In this document: positions 47,089 to 58,927 of the stretch, piece after piece
Numbering within the stretch: the first letter of the stretch is position 1
Layout of the letters: every line of letters begins with the position of its first letter
From: Acidovorax radicis N35
GTDB lineage: Bacteria > Pseudomonadota > Gammaproteobacteria > Burkholderiales > Burkholderiaceae_C
Length of the DNA: 64,000 nucleotides
Reading direction: 5' to 3'
Assembly (NCBI RefSeq): GCF_000204195.1
Contig: NZ_AFBG01000019.1
Span: 124,001-188,000 of the forward strand
Program-made: the position numbers and the translations under genes
The notes under the pieces: model-generated
Databases searched by the model: none
The model's input: the letters and a program-made list of their open reading frames with translations, nothing else
Told to the model about the DNA's origin: nothing

Positions 47089-48093
47089 TTACTTGCGATA
47101 GCTGAGTGCGTTGGACACCAGTTTTGATGTGATGTCCACGATCTGAATCATCCGGTCATAAGGCATGCGCGTAGGACCGATCACACCCAAAGTACCGACT
47201 ACCTTGCCATCGACCTCATACGGCGCACTCACGATAGAAAGCTCCTCAAACGGCACCACGTGGCTTTCCCCGCCAATGTAGATGCGCACTCCCTCTGCCT
47301 GGCTAGAGATATCGAGCAGCCGCAGAATCTGCGTTTTCTGCTCGAACAGATCGAAGGCGCGCCGAAGGTTTCCCATGTCACTGGAAAAATCGCTCACAGC
47401 CAGAAGGTTGCGTTCACCAGAAATCACTACCTCGTCCTGCGCTTGTGACAGAGCCTCAGAACCGACGTTCACCGCAGCCTGCATGAGCGAAGCGATCTCG
47501 CCCCGCAGCACATCCACCTCCGATTTCAGGCGCTCACGCACCTGCTCCATCTCGAGCCCTGCATAGTGCGCGTTCAGAAAGTTGGAAGCTTCAATGAGTT
47601 GTGACTGGGTGTAGTCCACATCCGTGAAGATCACCCTGTTTTGAACGTCGCCCTCCGGCGAGACGATGATCACCAGAAATCGTCGCTCGGACAATCTCAG
47701 GAACTCGATGTGGCGAAACACAGAGGTCCTCCTGGGCGCCATGACAACACCAACGAACTGCGATAGATTGGACAACAACTGTGCTGCGTTCGCGATCACC
47801 TTCTGCGGCTGTTCGGGCGCAAGCTGCGGAGGGGTCAATGGGTCCCGCTGCACTGTCAGCATGGTGTCTACAAATAGCCTATAGCCCCGAGCAGTAGGGA
47901 TGCGCCCTGCAGAAGTATGGGGACTCGCGATCAGCCCCAACTCCTCCAGATCTGCCATGACGTTGCGAATGGTGGCGGGAGATAGATCCAGCCCCGACGC
48001 GCGCGACAGAGTCCGCGACCCAATGGGCTGTCCATCGGCGATGTAGCGCTCGACCAGCGCTTTAAGCAACAACTTGGCACGGTCATCGAGCAT
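47089..48093 (-). CDS. hrcA: Heat-inducible transcription repressor HrcA
   Basis: The 334-residue protein has the HrcA winged helix ([26 protein letters not shown], then [19 protein letters not shown] near residue 37) and the GAF-like core with [17 protein letters not shown] near the C-terminus. It represses groE and dnaK genes through CIRCE. No CIRCE element was seen in its own promoter region. Divergent from nadK with 28 bp between starts. Confidence 0.95.
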   Translation of the reverse strand: MLDDRAKLLLKALVERYIADGQPIGSRTLSRASGLDLSPATIRNVMADLEELGLIASPHTSAGRIPTARGYRLFVDTMLTVQRDPLTPPQLAPEQPQKVIANAAQLLSNLSQFVGVVMAPRRTSVFRHIEFLRLSERRFLVIIVSPEGDVQNRVIFTDVDYTQSQLIEASNFLNAHYAGLEMEQVRERLKSEVDVLRGEIASLMQAAVNVGSEALSQAQDEVVISGERNLLAVSDFSSDMGNLRRAFDLFEQKTQILRLLDISSQAEGVRIYIGGESHVVPFEELSIVSAPYEVDGKVVGTLGVIGPTRMPYDRMIQIVDITSKLVSNALSYRK

Positions 48094-48121
48094 GGAATGA
48101 TTTTAATGATGTAATTTCGCG

Positions 48122-49018
48122 ATGACGTCCAATTTCCGCCGTGTCGCACTCATAGGCAAATACCAAGCTTCGTCGGCAGGCGCCCTCAGTGACAGTTCCC
48201 GCCACGCCCTGGAAGACATCGCCCATTTTCTTGAACGCGAAGGTTGCGAAGTGATGCTGGAAGCGGAAACCGCAAGCAACACCGGAATCACACAATACCC
48301 AGTCCTGAATGTAGACGAGATAGGCCGCCGGTGCGACCTGGGCCTTGTGGTAGGTGGTGACGGCACCATGCTGGGCATAGGCCGACGGCTGGCGCGGTTT
48401 GGCACGCCCCTGATTGGGATCAATCAGGGGCGTTTAGGCTTCATCACCGACATTCCTTTTGACACGTACCAAGCCACACTGCCTCCCATGCTTCAAGGCG
48501 AATACGAAGAAGACCTGAGGCCGCTCATGCACGCGACAGTTGTGCGCGACGAGCGCATCGTCTTTGAAGCCCTTGCGATGAACGACGTTGTTGTGAACCG
48601 TGGCGCGACTTCGGGCATGGTGGAATTGCGAGTCGAGGTTGATGGACGCTTTGTGGCCAACCAGCGTGCAGACGGGCTCATCATTGCATCACCAACGGGG
48701 TCAACGGCGTACTCCTTGTCTGCAGGGGGGCCTATGCTTCACCCCTCCATTCCTGGATGGGTGCTGGTGCCCATCGCCCCCCACACGCTCTCCAACCGCC
48801 CCATTGTGCTATCGGATGCCGCCGAAGTGGCTGTCGAGGTTGTGAGCGGTCGGGATGTCAGTGCTAATTTTGATATGCAGTCGCTGGCCTCTCTGCTGCA
48901 TGGCGACCGCATTCTGGTCAAAAGGTCGGAGCACTGCGTGCGGTTTCTTCACCCGCAAGGGTGGAACTACTTTGCCACTCTGCGCAAAAAATTGCGCTGG
49001 AATGAAGGAGGCTCCTGA
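48122..49018 (+). CDS. nadK: NAD kinase
   Basis: The 298-residue protein has the [13 protein letters not shown] motif near residue 78, [14 protein letters not shown] [11 protein letters not shown] and [15 protein letters not shown]. Makes NADP. It begins the nadK-recN-rapZ block; recN starts 2 bp after it. Confidence 0.96.
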   Translation: MTSNFRRVALIGKYQASSAGALSDSSRHALEDIAHFLEREGCEVMLEAETASNTGITQYPVLNVDEIGRRCDLGLVVGGDGTMLGIGRRLARFGTPLIGINQGRLGFITDIPFDTYQATLPPMLQGEYEEDLRPLMHATVVRDERIVFEALAMNDVVVNRGATSGMVELRVEVDGRFVANQRADGLIIASPTGSTAYSLSAGGPMLHPSIPGWVLVPIAPHTLSNRPIVLSDAAEVAVEVVSGRDVSANFDMQSLASLLHGDRILVKRSEHCVRFLHPQGWNYFATLRKKLRWNEGGS

Positions 49019-49020
49019 CC

Positions 49021-50691
49021 ATGGCGCTCAGGCGGATTACCCTGCGTGATTTTGTGATTGTTCAGGCACTGGAGCTTGAACTAACTTCTGGTTTCACCGT
49101 GCTGACCGGAGAAACTGGCGCTGGAAAATCCATCCTGATTGATGCACTTCAGCTTGTGCTGGGGGCACGCTCGGATGCGGGCGTTGTTCGCGAGGGTGCT
49201 GATAAAGCAGACCTTTGTGCAGAATTCGACTGCCCTGCCCATCTGCACCCATGGCTTGACGAGGCGGGTTTCGACATTGACGAGCTGTTGCTTCTACGCC
49301 GTACGGTGGACTCCCAGGGCAAAAGCCGGGCGTGGATCAACGGCACGCCAGCCACTGCAACTCAGCTTCGAACCGTCGGGGACAGCCTGCTGGACATCCA
49401 TGGCCAACATGCATGGCAAAGCCTCACAAAACCAGAATCGGTGCGAGGTCTGCTGGACGCATTTGCAGGTGTGCGCACCGCAGAAACTGCAGTGCGCTGG
49501 ACCCAATGGCGCTCGGACCAAAAGGCGTTAGAGCAAGCGCGCCTGGCTCAAGCTACTTTGCAACAGGAGCGTGAGCGCCTGCAGTGGCAAATCAATGAGG
49601 TGGGCAAGCTGGCGCCTGCGGAGGGCGAATGGGAAGACCTCGATGCACAGCACAGACGCCTCTCGCATGCGCAAGCGCTGCTGGATGGAGCCGAGGGGGC
49701 CATCCAAGCCCTTCAAGATGAAGAGACAGGGTCACTTACAGGGCTCACACGCGCACACGATCTCCTGCAAAGCCATGAGCACATTGAGCCTGAGTTCGCC
49801 AATCTCGCAGACATCCTTGCCTCTAGCCTCGCACAAGCCGGCGATGTCCTCCACTCGCTGCAGCTGTACCTGAGGCATGCCGAAATCGATCCACAACGCC
49901 TGGCTGAACTCGACACCCGCATCTCGCTCTGGATGACGCTGGCGCGCAGGTACAAACGCACGCCCGCAGAGCTGCCCGCACTGCACCAGAATTGGAAAGA
50001 AGAGATGCGTCGGCTGGACGCTGCTACAGACCTGGAACAACTGGAGGCTGCGGAGGCCTCCAGTGCCACGGCTTACCACGTATCGGCACGGGCACTCTCC
50101 CTGAGACGTGCAAAAGCAGCGCCGAAACTGTCCAATGCCATTACGCAAGCCATGCAGGGCATGGGCATGGAAGGTGGCAAGTTCGAGGTATCTATTGCGA
50201 AGACACAGGAGCCTTCGTCCCATGGTATCGATGACGTGGTATTTCTCGTGGCAAGTCACCCTGGCATGACGCCCAAACCCATTGGCAAAGTCGCCTCGGG
50301 CGGTGAGTTATCTCGCATTTCGCTGGCCATCTCGGTGACAACCAGTGAATTGGGCATGGCCCCCACCCTCATATTTGACGAAGTGGACTCTGGCGTAGGG
50401 GGCGCGGTGGCAGAAACGGTGGGGCGCCTGATGCAGCAACTCGGCAGAGATCGCCAAGTGCTCGCGGTGACCCACCTGCCACAAGTGGCAGCCTGCGCAC
50501 ACCACCATCTGAAGGTCTCCAAACACAAGAGCCCTAAAGGTACCACCAGCACGGTATCGATGGTGCAAGGCGAGCACCGCGTCACAGAAATTGCGCGCAT
50601 GCTAGGCGGTGAGCGCTCCACCGGCACTACGCTTGCGCACGCACGGGAGATGCTGGATCTCGCCGTCGCGGCACCGGAAGGACGTAGCTGA
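49021..50691 (+). CDS. recN: DNA repair ATPase RecN
   Basis: The 556-residue SMC-like protein has Walker [16 protein letters not shown] near residue 30, a long coiled coil, and the ABC signature [15 protein letters not shown] plus Walker [15 protein letters not shown] near the end. Helps double-strand break repair. Its stop shares one base with the rapZ start. Confidence 0.95.
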   Translation: MALRRITLRDFVIVQALELELTSGFTVLTGETGAGKSILIDALQLVLGARSDAGVVREGADKADLCAEFDCPAHLHPWLDEAGFDIDELLLLRRTVDSQGKSRAWINGTPATATQLRTVGDSLLDIHGQHAWQSLTKPESVRGLLDAFAGVRTAETAVRWTQWRSDQKALEQARLAQATLQQERERLQWQINEVGKLAPAEGEWEDLDAQHRRLSHAQALLDGAEGAIQALQDEETGSLTGLTRAHDLLQSHEHIEPEFANLADILASSLAQAGDVLHSLQLYLRHAEIDPQRLAELDTRISLWMTLARRYKRTPAELPALHQNWKEEMRRLDAATDLEQLEAAEASSATAYHVSARALSLRRAKAAPKLSNAITQAMQGMGMEGGKFEVSIAKTQEPSSHGIDDVVFLVASHPGMTPKPIGKVASGGELSRISLAISVTTSELGMAPTLIFDEVDSGVGGAVAETVGRLMQQLGRDRQVLAVTHLPQVAACAHHHLKVSKHKSPKGTTSTVSMVQGEHRVTEIARMLGGERSTGTTLAHAREMLDLAVAAPEGRS

Positions 50692-51554
50692 TGGCGCTTG
50701 AAATTGTCCTGATCACGGGTATGTCAGGCTCAGGGAAGTCCGTTGCGCTGCACGCCCTGGAAGATGCCGGGTACTACTGCGTGGACAACCTCCCCCCGGA
50801 ACTGCTGCCAGCTTTTGTGGCGCTGGAGCACCGCCACCATGCGAACCGCGTGGCCATCGCGATGGACGTTCGCAGCGCTACCTCGCTGCATCAGGTTCCG
50901 CAGGAATTGAGCCGACTAAGAAACCAAGGGGTGTCGGTGCAATCGGTTTTCCTGGATGCAACCATTGATACGCTGGTTCGACGCTTTTCAGAAACGCGCA
51001 GACGCCACCCCCTGTCGCACGATGACCTTCAGCAGGGGCGTAGGGCGCTAGTCCAGATTATTGAGCTGGAGCGGGAACTCTTGGCCGAACTGCGTGAGCA
51101 GTCGCATGTCATCGACACAAGCACAATACGGGCGTCGCAACTCCAAAGCTATGTGAAGAGTTTGCTTGTCACCACGCGGGGACAGATGACCTTGGTATTC
51201 CAGTCTTTTGCATTCAAGCGTGGCATACCGATGGATGCGGACTACGTCTTTGACGTACGGATGCTACCCAATCCACACTATGAGCCTGCGCTGCGCGATT
51301 TGACCGGGCTGGACGAACCTGTTGCGCACTTCCTCAGCCAGCAACCGGACGTATCACTTATGCAAGCGCACATTGAGCAATTCCTGGCGCACTGGCTGGA
51401 AATGCTTGATCGGAACCACCGCAGCTACGTGACGGTAGCCGTTGGTTGCACCGGCGGCCAGCATCGCTCCGTCTATTTGGTAGAGCAACTCGCCGAGGTT
51501 TTGAGCAATCGCTGGACCACTCTAAAAAGGCACCGCGAGTTGGATGGGCGTTAG
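50691..51554 (+). CDS. rapZ: RNase adapter protein RapZ
   Basis: The 287-residue P-loop protein has Walker [18 protein letters not shown] near residue 8, [12 protein letters not shown] and the C-terminal block [20 protein letters not shown]. In enteric bacteria it controls glucosamine-6-phosphate synthase mRNA through a small RNA; in Betaproteobacteria its role is less clear. Coupled to recN (TGATG). Confidence 0.95.
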   Translation: MALEIVLITGMSGSGKSVALHALEDAGYYCVDNLPPELLPAFVALEHRHHANRVAIAMDVRSATSLHQVPQELSRLRNQGVSVQSVFLDATIDTLVRRFSETRRRHPLSHDDLQQGRRALVQIIELERELLAELREQSHVIDTSTIRASQLQSYVKSLLVTTRGQMTLVFQSFAFKRGIPMDADYVFDVRMLPNPHYEPALRDLTGLDEPVAHFLSQQPDVSLMQAHIEQFLAHWLEMLDRNHRSYVTVAVGCTGGQHRSVYLVEQLAEVLSNRWTTLKRHRELDGR

Positions 51555-51575
51555 TGCACACGACCCCAGCTCCGT

Positions 51576-52646
51576 TCACCACAACTGCGCCTGCATCGAA
51601 TCAAGCAGCTTGCGGATGGGCGCAGGCAGGCCAATAGACGCCCATTCGTCAACACCAAACCACGCACCCTCTTCCGTGGGTTGGTTTGGAATGCTGCCAG
51701 TTACCACGACGGGGTGAAGATGTAAGTCTCTGTGCGTCAGCACGTGGAGGAAAGGCTGAAGTTCGTTGCAGGAAATGCGGGATGCATCTCCCAAAGATGC
51801 AACATATCCGCGCAATGAGGTGCTATCGGCAAAGACCGGGACGCAGTGCATGCCAGCCCATATGCCCACCGAAGGGCGACGCTGCAACCACACCCGCCCT
51901 CCGGAACTCCGGAGAACGAGGAGTTGCCAAGATTCTGATCGGCGTGCCAACCGGCGGGTCTTGACGGGGTAGCGCTCGGGGTCTCCGCCTTTGGCTGCCA
52001 CGCAACGGTTTGTCAACGGACACTGTCCGCAACGTGGCGCTCGTGGCGTGCAAATCGACGCGCCAAGATCCATGAGCCCCTGGGTGTACCGGGGCATGGC
52101 CGTGAGCAAATTTCTCTGCGGGAGCAGGGACTCCGCTTCGTTCCAGAGCAAACGTTCATTTCCCGACGATGCAAGGTCTTTCTCAAAACCGAGAAAGCGC
52201 GTCAACACCCTGCGCACGTTGGCATCCAGAATAGGAACACGCTCAGAAAAACAGAAAGCGGCAATCGCCCCAGCTGTAGAACGGCCAATGCCCGGCAACG
52301 TAGCCAGCATCTCGGCAGTACGGGGAAAAGAGCCTCCGTGTTCCACAACGACCTGCTGGGCGCAGCGGTGCAGATTGCGGGCTCGGGTGTAGTAGCCCAG
52401 CCCGCTCCAGAGGCCCATCACCTCGTCCTGGTCCGCTCGTGCCAAGGCAGCCACGTCAGGAAAGCGAACAAGAAAACGCGCGTAGTAGTCGAGCACCGTG
52501 GTCACCTGCGTTTGCTGCAGCATGATCTCGGACAGCCAAACCCTGTATGGATCACGCGTCTGCTGCCAGGGCAGATGGTTGCGACCGTGTGACCCCTGCC
52601 AGGCAACTACAAGCTCAGCTACGCCGTCCCGATCCAGGGCACTCAT
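51576..52646 (-). CDS. mutY: A/G-specific adenine glycosylase
   Basis: The 356-residue protein has HLPWQQTRDPYRVWLSEIMLQQTQV (catalytic Glu) near residue 25, the helix-hairpin-helix LPGIGRSTAGAI, the catalytic Asp in ILDANVRR, the 4Fe-4S Cys set (C-x6-C-x2-C-x5-C near residue 200) and a C-terminal NUDIX-like domain. Removes adenine opposite 8-oxoguanine. It overlaps the dynamin-like gene by 4 bp (ATGA). Confidence 0.96.
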   Translation of the reverse strand: MSALDRDGVAELVVAWQGSHGRNHLPWQQTRDPYRVWLSEIMLQQTQVTTVLDYYARFLVRFPDVAALARADQDEVMGLWSGLGYYTRARNLHRCAQQVVVEHGGSFPRTAEMLATLPGIGRSTAGAIAAFCFSERVPILDANVRRVLTRFLGFEKDLASSGNERLLWNEAESLLPQRNLLTAMPRYTQGLMDLGASICTPRAPRCGQCPLTNRCVAAKGGDPERYPVKTRRLARRSESWQLLVLRSSGGRVWLQRRPSVGIWAGMHCVPVFADSTSLRGYVASLGDASRISCNELQPFLHVLTHRDLHLHPVVVTGSIPNQPTEEGAWFGVDEWASIGLPAPIRKLLDSMQAQLW

Positions 52647-54604
52647 GCAGATACCAGATGGCTATCCGGGTTCATGGCGTCAAGGCCGGGCAAAGCGACG
52701 AGTTGGGATGTCAGTTCCTGCAACCTGTGCTCCAGTTGCACCAACTCATCCTCACTCGCTTCAATTTCCGCAATACGCTCCACCAAGCCACTGGCAGCCT
52801 GCTGAATGCGATCTACGGCTTCGATGCGACGTGCGAAGCTGCGGCGACGCTCCCTCAGCTGCGCATCCAGTTGGGCCGTAGCAGATTTGCTCCACAGTTC
52901 CAGATCGTTTGCAGCCGACTCATACACTGTCCGCAAGCGCATGGCCAAAGCCCGGACCAGACGCTCCGCAAACTCGGGCTGAGCGAGCTTTAATGCGTTC
53001 CCCATGCCAAGGTACTGGAGATGGCTTTGTTCGATCTGATTCAGATCGTGCGTGAAGTGTTCCAGTTGCGGCGGCGACGGCACTTGCAAAGAAAATCCAA
53101 ACTCGGCATTGAGTTGCCTGAATGTCCCGCCCAGCATGGCCTGGATCTCGGTTCCCGACGCTTGTGCCTTGTCCAGCGTGCCGCGCAGTTTGTCGAAAGT
53201 CTGGAGATAGATTTTCTTCACCCCCAGCTTGAGTCCCTTTTGTTGCAGCGTCTGGGCCAACTCTGCAAGCTCGGCCTTGAGCGCCTTGGCACCCAACTGC
53301 TGAAACACATCTCGAAGAAGTTTCAGATGAACCGCGCGCACTGCCTGGATTTTGGAAGTGCTCAGATCGAACTCCCGCTGCTCCTGTTCGATGCGGTGGC
53401 GCATAGATTCGATCACCGACGCGTTCTTGCCCCGCAAGCTTCGCAACTCGGCCATCTGGTCATCGAGATCCCTGCGCCGGATATTGATGACCCGTGATGT
53501 CTCGGTGCGCAAACTGGCGACTCCATTGGCCACGGCTGCCCGCAAAATAGACTGCCGCCGGCCCATGATGCCTTTGGCCAATGCCTCTTCCAGAACAGGG
53601 AGTCCGCTGGTCTCCAGCAAAAGGTCATCGGCCGTGATCTTGGCGACCAAGCCTTTCTGCGCAGACACGGGCACAACCCTGTCCAACGGAACCCCGAGCA
53701 TCTCTGCAGACGTACGGCATTGGCGCTCCATCTGCGCCTGCACCTGTTCAGCGGAGTTAAGCGTGTCCCACAGCGTGTCGATCTTGTTGAGCACCACCAA
53801 TCGGGCATCCATGCTGTCCGCGGAAATGGCCAAGTGCTCTCGCCAGATGGACAGATCGGAACGGGTAACCCCGGTGTCGGCACTCAGAATGAAAACAACC
53901 GCATGCGCTTGCGGAATGAGATTGACCGTGAGCTCCGGTTCCGCCCCAACCGCATTCAACCCTGGCGTATCCAGAATCACCAGCCCCTGTTTGAGCAACG
54001 GATGGGGAATATTGATAAGGGCGTGGCGCCACATGGGCACCTCCACCAGGCCCTGAGCATCAGGCACGGGGTTTTCATCTGTCAGGTCATCGTGCCAGAA
54101 GCCCAACGCGCGCGCGTTTTCCAGGCTGACCTTTCGCACTTCGGCCACCTTTTCGAGCGCCTTGGCAATCTGGTCCGCGTTTCCAACATCCAGGGGAATC
54201 TCCTGCCATCGTTCGGTTTTGACCCGCCACTCGGCCAAGCTCTGCATCTGCAGTCGGGTTTCAATTGGCAGCAATCGAAGGCTGGGGGCCAAACTCGCGT
54301 CGTAACCAAGTTCGGTAGGGCACATGGTGGTGCGCCCTGCACTCGCAGGCATGATGCGGCGACCATAGTCCGCAAAAAAGATTGCGTTGATCAGCTCGGA
54401 CTTACCGCGCGAGAATTCGGCAACAAAAGCCACCATGACCTTGTCACTGCGAACCTGTTCCTCCAGACGGTGCAACCGCTCATGGACAGCAGCGTCCATG
54501 AGCTCGTGCGAGGACATCCACTCGGCCAGCCGCTTGAGTTGCTGGGCGAACTCACGCCGCCACGCACCATGCTGGTCGAACTGTTCGTTGAATGAAGGTC
54601 CCAC
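52643..54604 (-). CDS. Dynamin-like large GTPase
   Basis: The 653-residue protein has a dynamin-type GTPase domain: G1 FVAEFSRGKSELINAIF near residue 60, G2 Thr in AGRTTMCP, G3 LVILDTPGLNAVG near residue 210, G4 VLNKIDTLWD. It is followed by long helical and coiled-coil regions and no clear membrane segment. G1 has SRGKSE where most members have SRGKST. Bacterial dynamins act on membranes under stress. It overlaps mutY, so it may share its damage-response expression; this is inferred. Confidence 0.9.
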   Translation of the reverse strand: MGPSFNEQFDQHGAWRREFAQQLKRLAEWMSSHELMDAAVHERLHRLEEQVRSDKVMVAFVAEFSRGKSELINAIFFADYGRRIMPASAGRTTMCPTELGYDASLAPSLRLLPIETRLQMQSLAEWRVKTERWQEIPLDVGNADQIAKALEKVAEVRKVSLENARALGFWHDDLTDENPVPDAQGLVEVPMWRHALINIPHPLLKQGLVILDTPGLNAVGAEPELTVNLIPQAHAVVFILSADTGVTRSDLSIWREHLAISADSMDARLVVLNKIDTLWDTLNSAEQVQAQMERQCRTSAEMLGVPLDRVVPVSAQKGLVAKITADDLLLETSGLPVLEEALAKGIMGRRQSILRAAVANGVASLRTETSRVINIRRRDLDDQMAELRSLRGKNASVIESMRHRIEQEQREFDLSTSKIQAVRAVHLKLLRDVFQQLGAKALKAELAELAQTLQQKGLKLGVKKIYLQTFDKLRGTLDKAQASGTEIQAMLGGTFRQLNAEFGFSLQVPSPPQLEHFTHDLNQIEQSHLQYLGMGNALKLAQPEFAERLVRALAMRLRTVYESAANDLELWSKSATAQLDAQLRERRRSFARRIEAVDRIQQAASGLVERIAEIEASEDELVQLEHRLQELTSQLVALPGLDAMNPDSHLVSA

Positions 54605-54710
54605 TTTGCTCCCAGAGATCTAAGAATGGCCTACAAGGCAGGCATACACAAAATATAGCATCGACCGCCCGCGGGCCGTAATAGAACCAGGAATTTGCGG
54701 TCAGTCTGGT

Positions 54711-55526
54711 TCAGGGTCGCTGGCACACAGGGCAAAAATAGGTACTCCGCTGCCCCTGGCGAAGCACCCGTATCGGAGTGCCACAGACATGGCATGGTGC
54801 TCTATCGCGCCCGTAAACATTGGTTTGGGTCTGGAAGTGGCCGGCCATTCCGTCTGCATTCGAAAAATCGCGCAACGTGCTGCCCCCCATCTCCACGGCC
54901 CGTGTCAGCACAGTGCGAATGGCGGCATGCAGCTTGTGCACCCGCTCCACCCCGATGCGTGCAGCACGGGTCGTCGGGCGGATTCCAGCCAGAAAAAGCA
55001 CTTCCGATGCATAGATATTGCCGACCCCCACCACCAGCCGGCCAGCCAGAAGCAATTGTTTGATGGGCATCTGGCTCTTTTTCAGTCCGATCTGAAAAGC
55101 TGCGAGTGAAAACGCATCTGACAGTGGCTCCATTCCCAACCCACCCAGCAGCTTGACCGCAACAGGGTCGTGTTCTCCTTGAACGTAAACCACAGCACCA
55201 AACCGACGCGGATCATGCAGTCTCAGGGTCCCCTCGCTGGTCAGCATGTCAAAGTGGTCGTGAACTCCCGCCGCAGGCAAACCCTGGCTGAAGCGCAGGC
55301 TTCCAGACATTCCCAGGTGCAAAAGCAGGACCCCGTTGCTGATGTCAGCCAGCAGGTATTTACCGCGCCGACGCAAACCAACCACGTGCTGCCCCACCAA
55401 AGCCTGCGGAACACAACCCAAAGGCCAGCGCAAAGGTTTTCCGAGGTTGACCGCCTCAATGCGCGCGCCCGTGATGGCCGAGACCAAACTGCGGCGTGTC
55501 ACTTCCACTTCGGGCAACTCAGGCAT
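54711..55526 (-). CDS. mutM: Formamidopyrimidine-DNA glycosylase
   Basis: The 271-residue protein begins with the catalytic PELPEVE, has [21 protein letters not shown] and a zinc finger CHVCGTP ... YFCPVCQRP at the end. Removes oxidised purines such as 8-oxoguanine, the partner activity of MutY. The start at 55526 is fixed by the Pro2 nucleophile. Divergent from the TPR gene. Confidence 0.96.
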   Translation of the reverse strand: MPELPEVEVTRRSLVSAITGARIEAVNLGKPLRWPLGCVPQALVGQHVVGLRRRGKYLLADISNGVLLLHLGMSGSLRFSQGLPAAGVHDHFDMLTSEGTLRLHDPRRFGAVVYVQGEHDPVAVKLLGGLGMEPLSDAFSLAAFQIGLKKSQMPIKQLLLAGRLVVGVGNIYASEVLFLAGIRPTTRAARIGVERVHKLHAAIRTVLTRAVEMGGSTLRDFSNADGMAGHFQTQTNVYGRDRAPCHVCGTPIRVLRQGQRSTYFCPVCQRP

Positions 55527-55555
55527 ACAAAGACCCCGGCAATGGGTTAACAGGC

Positions 55556-57334
55556 ATGGATTATTATGACCCGATGGTGCTATTTCACAGCTTTCGGATT
55601 GCCGCATTGACTACCGTTTTTGCAGTATCCGCCCACTCAGCATGGGCACAACCAACGGGCGGTGACAGCCCGCCCGCCACAAACGACTCTGCAGTGACAT
55701 CCAATCCGGCGCTGGATGCGGAATTGTTCTATGAGATTTTTCTGGGCGAAATCAGCGCCCGGACAGGTGACCCGGGGGCTGGCTATGCCTTCATGCTGGA
55801 GGCGGCACGCCGCAGCGTTGACGGTCAGCTCTACCAAAGGGCCGCTGATATCGCTTTGCAGTCGCGGTCGGGCGAATATGCATTGGCAGCAGCCAAGGCA
55901 TGGAAGGAAGCGCTACCCCAATCGCGCGAAGCAAACCGCTATGTGCTGCAAATTCTAGTTGCGCTGAACAGGATCGGTGAAACGCCCGATCTATTGCGCC
56001 AGGAACTCGCCCAATCCCCTCCGCGTGCGAAGGCCTCGACACTTTCCGCACTCCCTCAAATGTACGGACGTGCGAGCGACAAGGCCCTGGCGGCCAAAGT
56101 GGTGGAGGCAGCCCTAGTGGACGAGCTCGCACACCCCGCAACAGGACCTGTGGCCTGGGTCTCCCTGGGGCGCCTTCGTCTGGCGGCAGGTGATAAATCG
56201 GGCGCATTGAATGCAGCGCAGCGAGCACAGGTACTGGACAGCGCCAATGAAGACGCAGCCAGGCTGGCGCTTGAACTGATGGAGGAGAACACGCCTGAGG
56301 CTGAAACCCTGGTGGCGCAAGCACTGGCCAAACAGCCGGTGCCGGAATTGCGCATGGCCTATGCGCGGGTTCTTCTGGGCTTGCAGCGCTATCCAGACGC
56401 CAGCCGCCAATTGGAATATGTCACCAAGGAGAAACCGGAACTGGTGGAGGCCTGGCTGGTGCTGGCCACTCTGCAATTGCAGGACAACCAGCTGCCAGCT
56501 GCGGAAAACGCGTTGCGGCGCTTCATGGAACTAGTTTCCGCCTCTACCGATGCAGAAGTGCGCCAAAAAGGTCTGACGCAGGCCTATTTACTGTACGCAC
56601 AGATCGCGGAGAAAAAGCAGGATTTTGCAGCCGCAGAGGCCTGGCTCGGTCGCATCGACAACGTGGACGAAGTATTCGGCGCGCAAAGCCGCCGCGCATC
56701 CCTGTTGGCACGGCAGGGCAAAGTCGCCCAGGCAAGGGCGCTCTTGCGCAATCTGCCGGGGACTTCGCCCGACGAAATCCGCATGAAGCTGCTGGCCGAA
56801 GTGCAGCTGCTGCGCGACCTGCGGCTCTACCAGGATGCCTACAAAGTCCAGAGCGAACTTGTTGCGTTCGCGCCGGATGACGCGGAATTGGTCTACGACC
56901 AAGCCATGCTGGCCGAAAAGGCCGGCCAGCCCGAAAAAATGGAGCAACTTCTGAGGCAGGTGATTGCCCAGAAGCCCCAGTACCACCATGCCTACAACGC
57001 CCTCGGCTATTCGCTGGCAGACCGAGGCGTGCGGTTGGAAGAAGCCAAGCAGCTGATTCTCAAAGCGCTGGAATTCGTACCCGCAGATCCGTTCATTACG
57101 GACAGCCTGGGCTGGGTGGAATTTCGCATGGGCAACAAGGCAGAAGCTCGGCGACACCTTGAAACCGCCTATAAAGCCCGCCCGGACGTAGAAATCGCAG
57201 CACATCTCGGCGAGGTACTCTGGAGCCTCGGGGACAAGGACGCTGCGGTCAAAGTCTGGAAAGAAGGTCGGCGCGCGAGTCCTGACAACGAAACCCTGAA
57301 AGAAACGCTGACGCGCCTCGGGGTGAACTTTTGA
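55556..57334 (+). CDS. Periplasmic tetratricopeptide repeat protein
   Basis: The 592-residue protein has a signal peptide (cleavage after AWA), then about 10 TPR-like helical pairs, best seen at residues 420-590 ([32 protein letters not shown]). It is the conserved neighbour of lolB and ispE in Burkholderiales and has been suggested to act in envelope assembly. A second ATG at 55574 is just as likely. Its stop shares one base with the lolB start. Confidence 0.88.
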   Translation: MDYYDPMVLFHSFRIAALTTVFAVSAHSAWAQPTGGDSPPATNDSAVTSNPALDAELFYEIFLGEISARTGDPGAGYAFMLEAARRSVDGQLYQRAADIALQSRSGEYALAAAKAWKEALPQSREANRYVLQILVALNRIGETPDLLRQELAQSPPRAKASTLSALPQMYGRASDKALAAKVVEAALVDELAHPATGPVAWVSLGRLRLAAGDKSGALNAAQRAQVLDSANEDAARLALELMEENTPEAETLVAQALAKQPVPELRMAYARVLLGLQRYPDASRQLEYVTKEKPELVEAWLVLATLQLQDNQLPAAENALRRFMELVSASTDAEVRQKGLTQAYLLYAQIAEKKQDFAAAEAWLGRIDNVDEVFGAQSRRASLLARQGKVAQARALLRNLPGTSPDEIRMKLLAEVQLLRDLRLYQDAYKVQSELVAFAPDDAELVYDQAMLAEKAGQPEKMEQLLRQVIAQKPQYHHAYNALGYSLADRGVRLEEAKQLILKALEFVPADPFITDSLGWVEFRMGNKAEARRHLETAYKARPDVEIAAHLGEVLWSLGDKDAAVKVWKEGRRASPDNETLKETLTRLGVNF

Positions 57335-57870
57335 TGGAGGGCGGGCAAAGAATGCCCTTCCACCGGCTGGCCCGCCAGTTGCTCGCTCAACGCCTCATGG
57401 GGCTGTTTTTGTGGGCCGTATGCGCGCTGTGGCTGGCTGGATGCGCGCAGCCGCCACCGAGTCCGGCAGGCGAAGAAGACGCATGGAGCGGACGAATCGC
57501 CCTGCAAGTGGAAGGACAGGCATCCCAGTCGTTCTCGGCGATGTTTGAACTCCGAGGCAATGCCCAGAGAGGCGGACTCGCACTGATCAGCCCGCTGGGC
57601 AACCGTCTTGCGCAGCTGGAATGGAAAGATGGCCACGCACAACTGATCAGTGCTCAAGAGACGCGCTCTTCTGATTCACTCGATGCACTGCTGCAAGAAG
57701 TGACCGGTACGAGCATCCCCGTCGCCGCGTTGTTCGACTGGCTCAAGGGCCTACAAACTACCGCGCCAGGCTGGAGGGCCGACCTTTCAGCCCTCGAACA
57801 GGGACGGCTGGTGGCGCATCGCGACGACCCCGCGCCACAGGCCACGTTGCGCCTCGCCCTGACCCGCTGA
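57334..57870 (+). CDS. lolB: Outer-membrane lipoprotein LolB
   Basis: The 178-residue protein has a lipobox LWLAGC near residue 36 and the LolB body WSGRIALQVEGQASQSFSAMFELRG and PLGNRLAQLEW. It receives lipoproteins from LolA and inserts them into the outer membrane. The ATG at 57334 is coupled to the TPR gene, and the ATG at 57352 with GGAGG upstream is an alternative. Confidence 0.9.
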   Translation: MEGGQRMPFHRLARQLLAQRLMGLFLWAVCALWLAGCAQPPPSPAGEEDAWSGRIALQVEGQASQSFSAMFELRGNAQRGGLALISPLGNRLAQLEWKDGHAQLISAQETRSSDSLDALLQEVTGTSIPVAALFDWLKGLQTTAPGWRADLSALEQGRLVAHRDDPAPQATLRLALTR

Positions 57871-57906
57871 CCTTCCTGACACCTTCATCGCGCACTGTTC
57901 GTTGCC

Positions 57907-58764
57907 ATGCAATCCCTGTATGACGTGCCGGCTCCGGCAAAGCTCAATCTTTTCCTGCACATCACGGGGCAACGTGCCGACGGGTACCACCTGCTTCAGT
58001 CGGTGTTTATGCTGGTCGACTGGTGCGACACCCTCCATTTCGAGCGCCGCGCAGGAAGCGGGATCACCCGCGAAGACCTGGGCACTTCGCTGCCGGAGGT
58101 AGACCTCTCCATCAAAGCGGCGCTTGCATTGCAGCAAGCCACCGGTTGCGCGCTTGGCGCGCACATTGGCGTCCTGAAAAGCATCCCCTCGCAAGCCGGC
58201 ATGGGAGGCGGCTCCTCAGATGCGGCCACGACCTTGCTCGCCCTCAACCGGCTGTGGGGCCTGAACCTGCCGCGATCAGCACTGGAAACCATTGGGCTGA
58301 AGCTCGGAGCCGACATTCCATTTTTTTTACGTGGCCACAACGCCTGGGTCGAAGGAATTGGTGAGACAATCACGCCGCTTGAGAAAGCCCAGCAACTACC
58401 GCAAGCGCGCTTCGCCATCGTGAAGCCCGCAGCAGGTTTGGAGACAAAAGCAATTTTTTCGTCGCCAAGTTTGAAACGTGATTCAGATAGTGCTACAATC
58501 TTAGGCTTTGCTGCAACACACTTTGACTTCGGTCGAAATGACCTGCAGCCAGTTGCCCAGGCACTTTGCCCCGAGGTCACCGAAGCCATTGATTGGCTCA
58601 GGGTCCGAGGATTGCAAGGCCGGATGACAGGCTCAGGCAGTGCAGTGTTTGCGCAGATGTCACATGCGGTTGATTTGAGTGGAGCCCCACAGGGCTGGCA
58701 AGTCAAGGAATGTGAAAATCTGATGGTTCATCCTCTGGCAGGCTGGGCATCAGACAAGAATTAA
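57907..58764 (+). CDS. ispE: 4-diphosphocytidyl-2-C-methyl-D-erythritol kinase
   Basis: The 285-residue GHMP kinase has [21 protein letters not shown] near residue 8 and the phosphate loop [17 protein letters not shown] near residue 95. It belongs to the MEP isoprenoid pathway. Followed by tRNA-Gln and prs, the conserved order in Betaproteobacteria. Confidence 0.96.
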   Translation: MQSLYDVPAPAKLNLFLHITGQRADGYHLLQSVFMLVDWCDTLHFERRAGSGITREDLGTSLPEVDLSIKAALALQQATGCALGAHIGVLKSIPSQAGMGGGSSDAATTLLALNRLWGLNLPRSALETIGLKLGADIPFFLRGHNAWVEGIGETITPLEKAQQLPQARFAIVKPAAGLETKAIFSSPSLKRDSDSATILGFAATHFDFGRNDLQPVAQALCPEVTEAIDWLRVRGLQGRMTGSGSAVFAQMSHAVDLSGAPQGWQVKECENLMVHPLAGWASDKN

Positions 58765-58794
58765 GGTTAGCTGCCCTCGGCAGTTGACCTGTGT

Positions 58795-58871
58795 AGGGGA
58801 GTCGCCAAGCTGGTTAAGGCACCGGATTTTGATTCCGGCATGCGAAGGTTCGAATCCTTCTTCCCCTGCCA
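58795..58871 (+). tRNA. tRNA-Gln (TTG)
   Basis: 77 nt with encoded CCA; acceptor AGGGGA/TCCCCT, anticodon loop TTTTGAT (TTG), T loop TTCGAAT. Confidence 0.95.
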
Positions 58872-58927
58872 AATTTCTTCTCGCTCACGCGCAGTACGGG
58901 CTTTTTTTTCAGACCGCTGGGACGCTC

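Noticed and set aside
48094..48121. Possible CIRCE operator between hrcA and nadK
   Set aside because: The TTAGCACTC-N9-GAGTGCTAA pattern is not present in this short gap.
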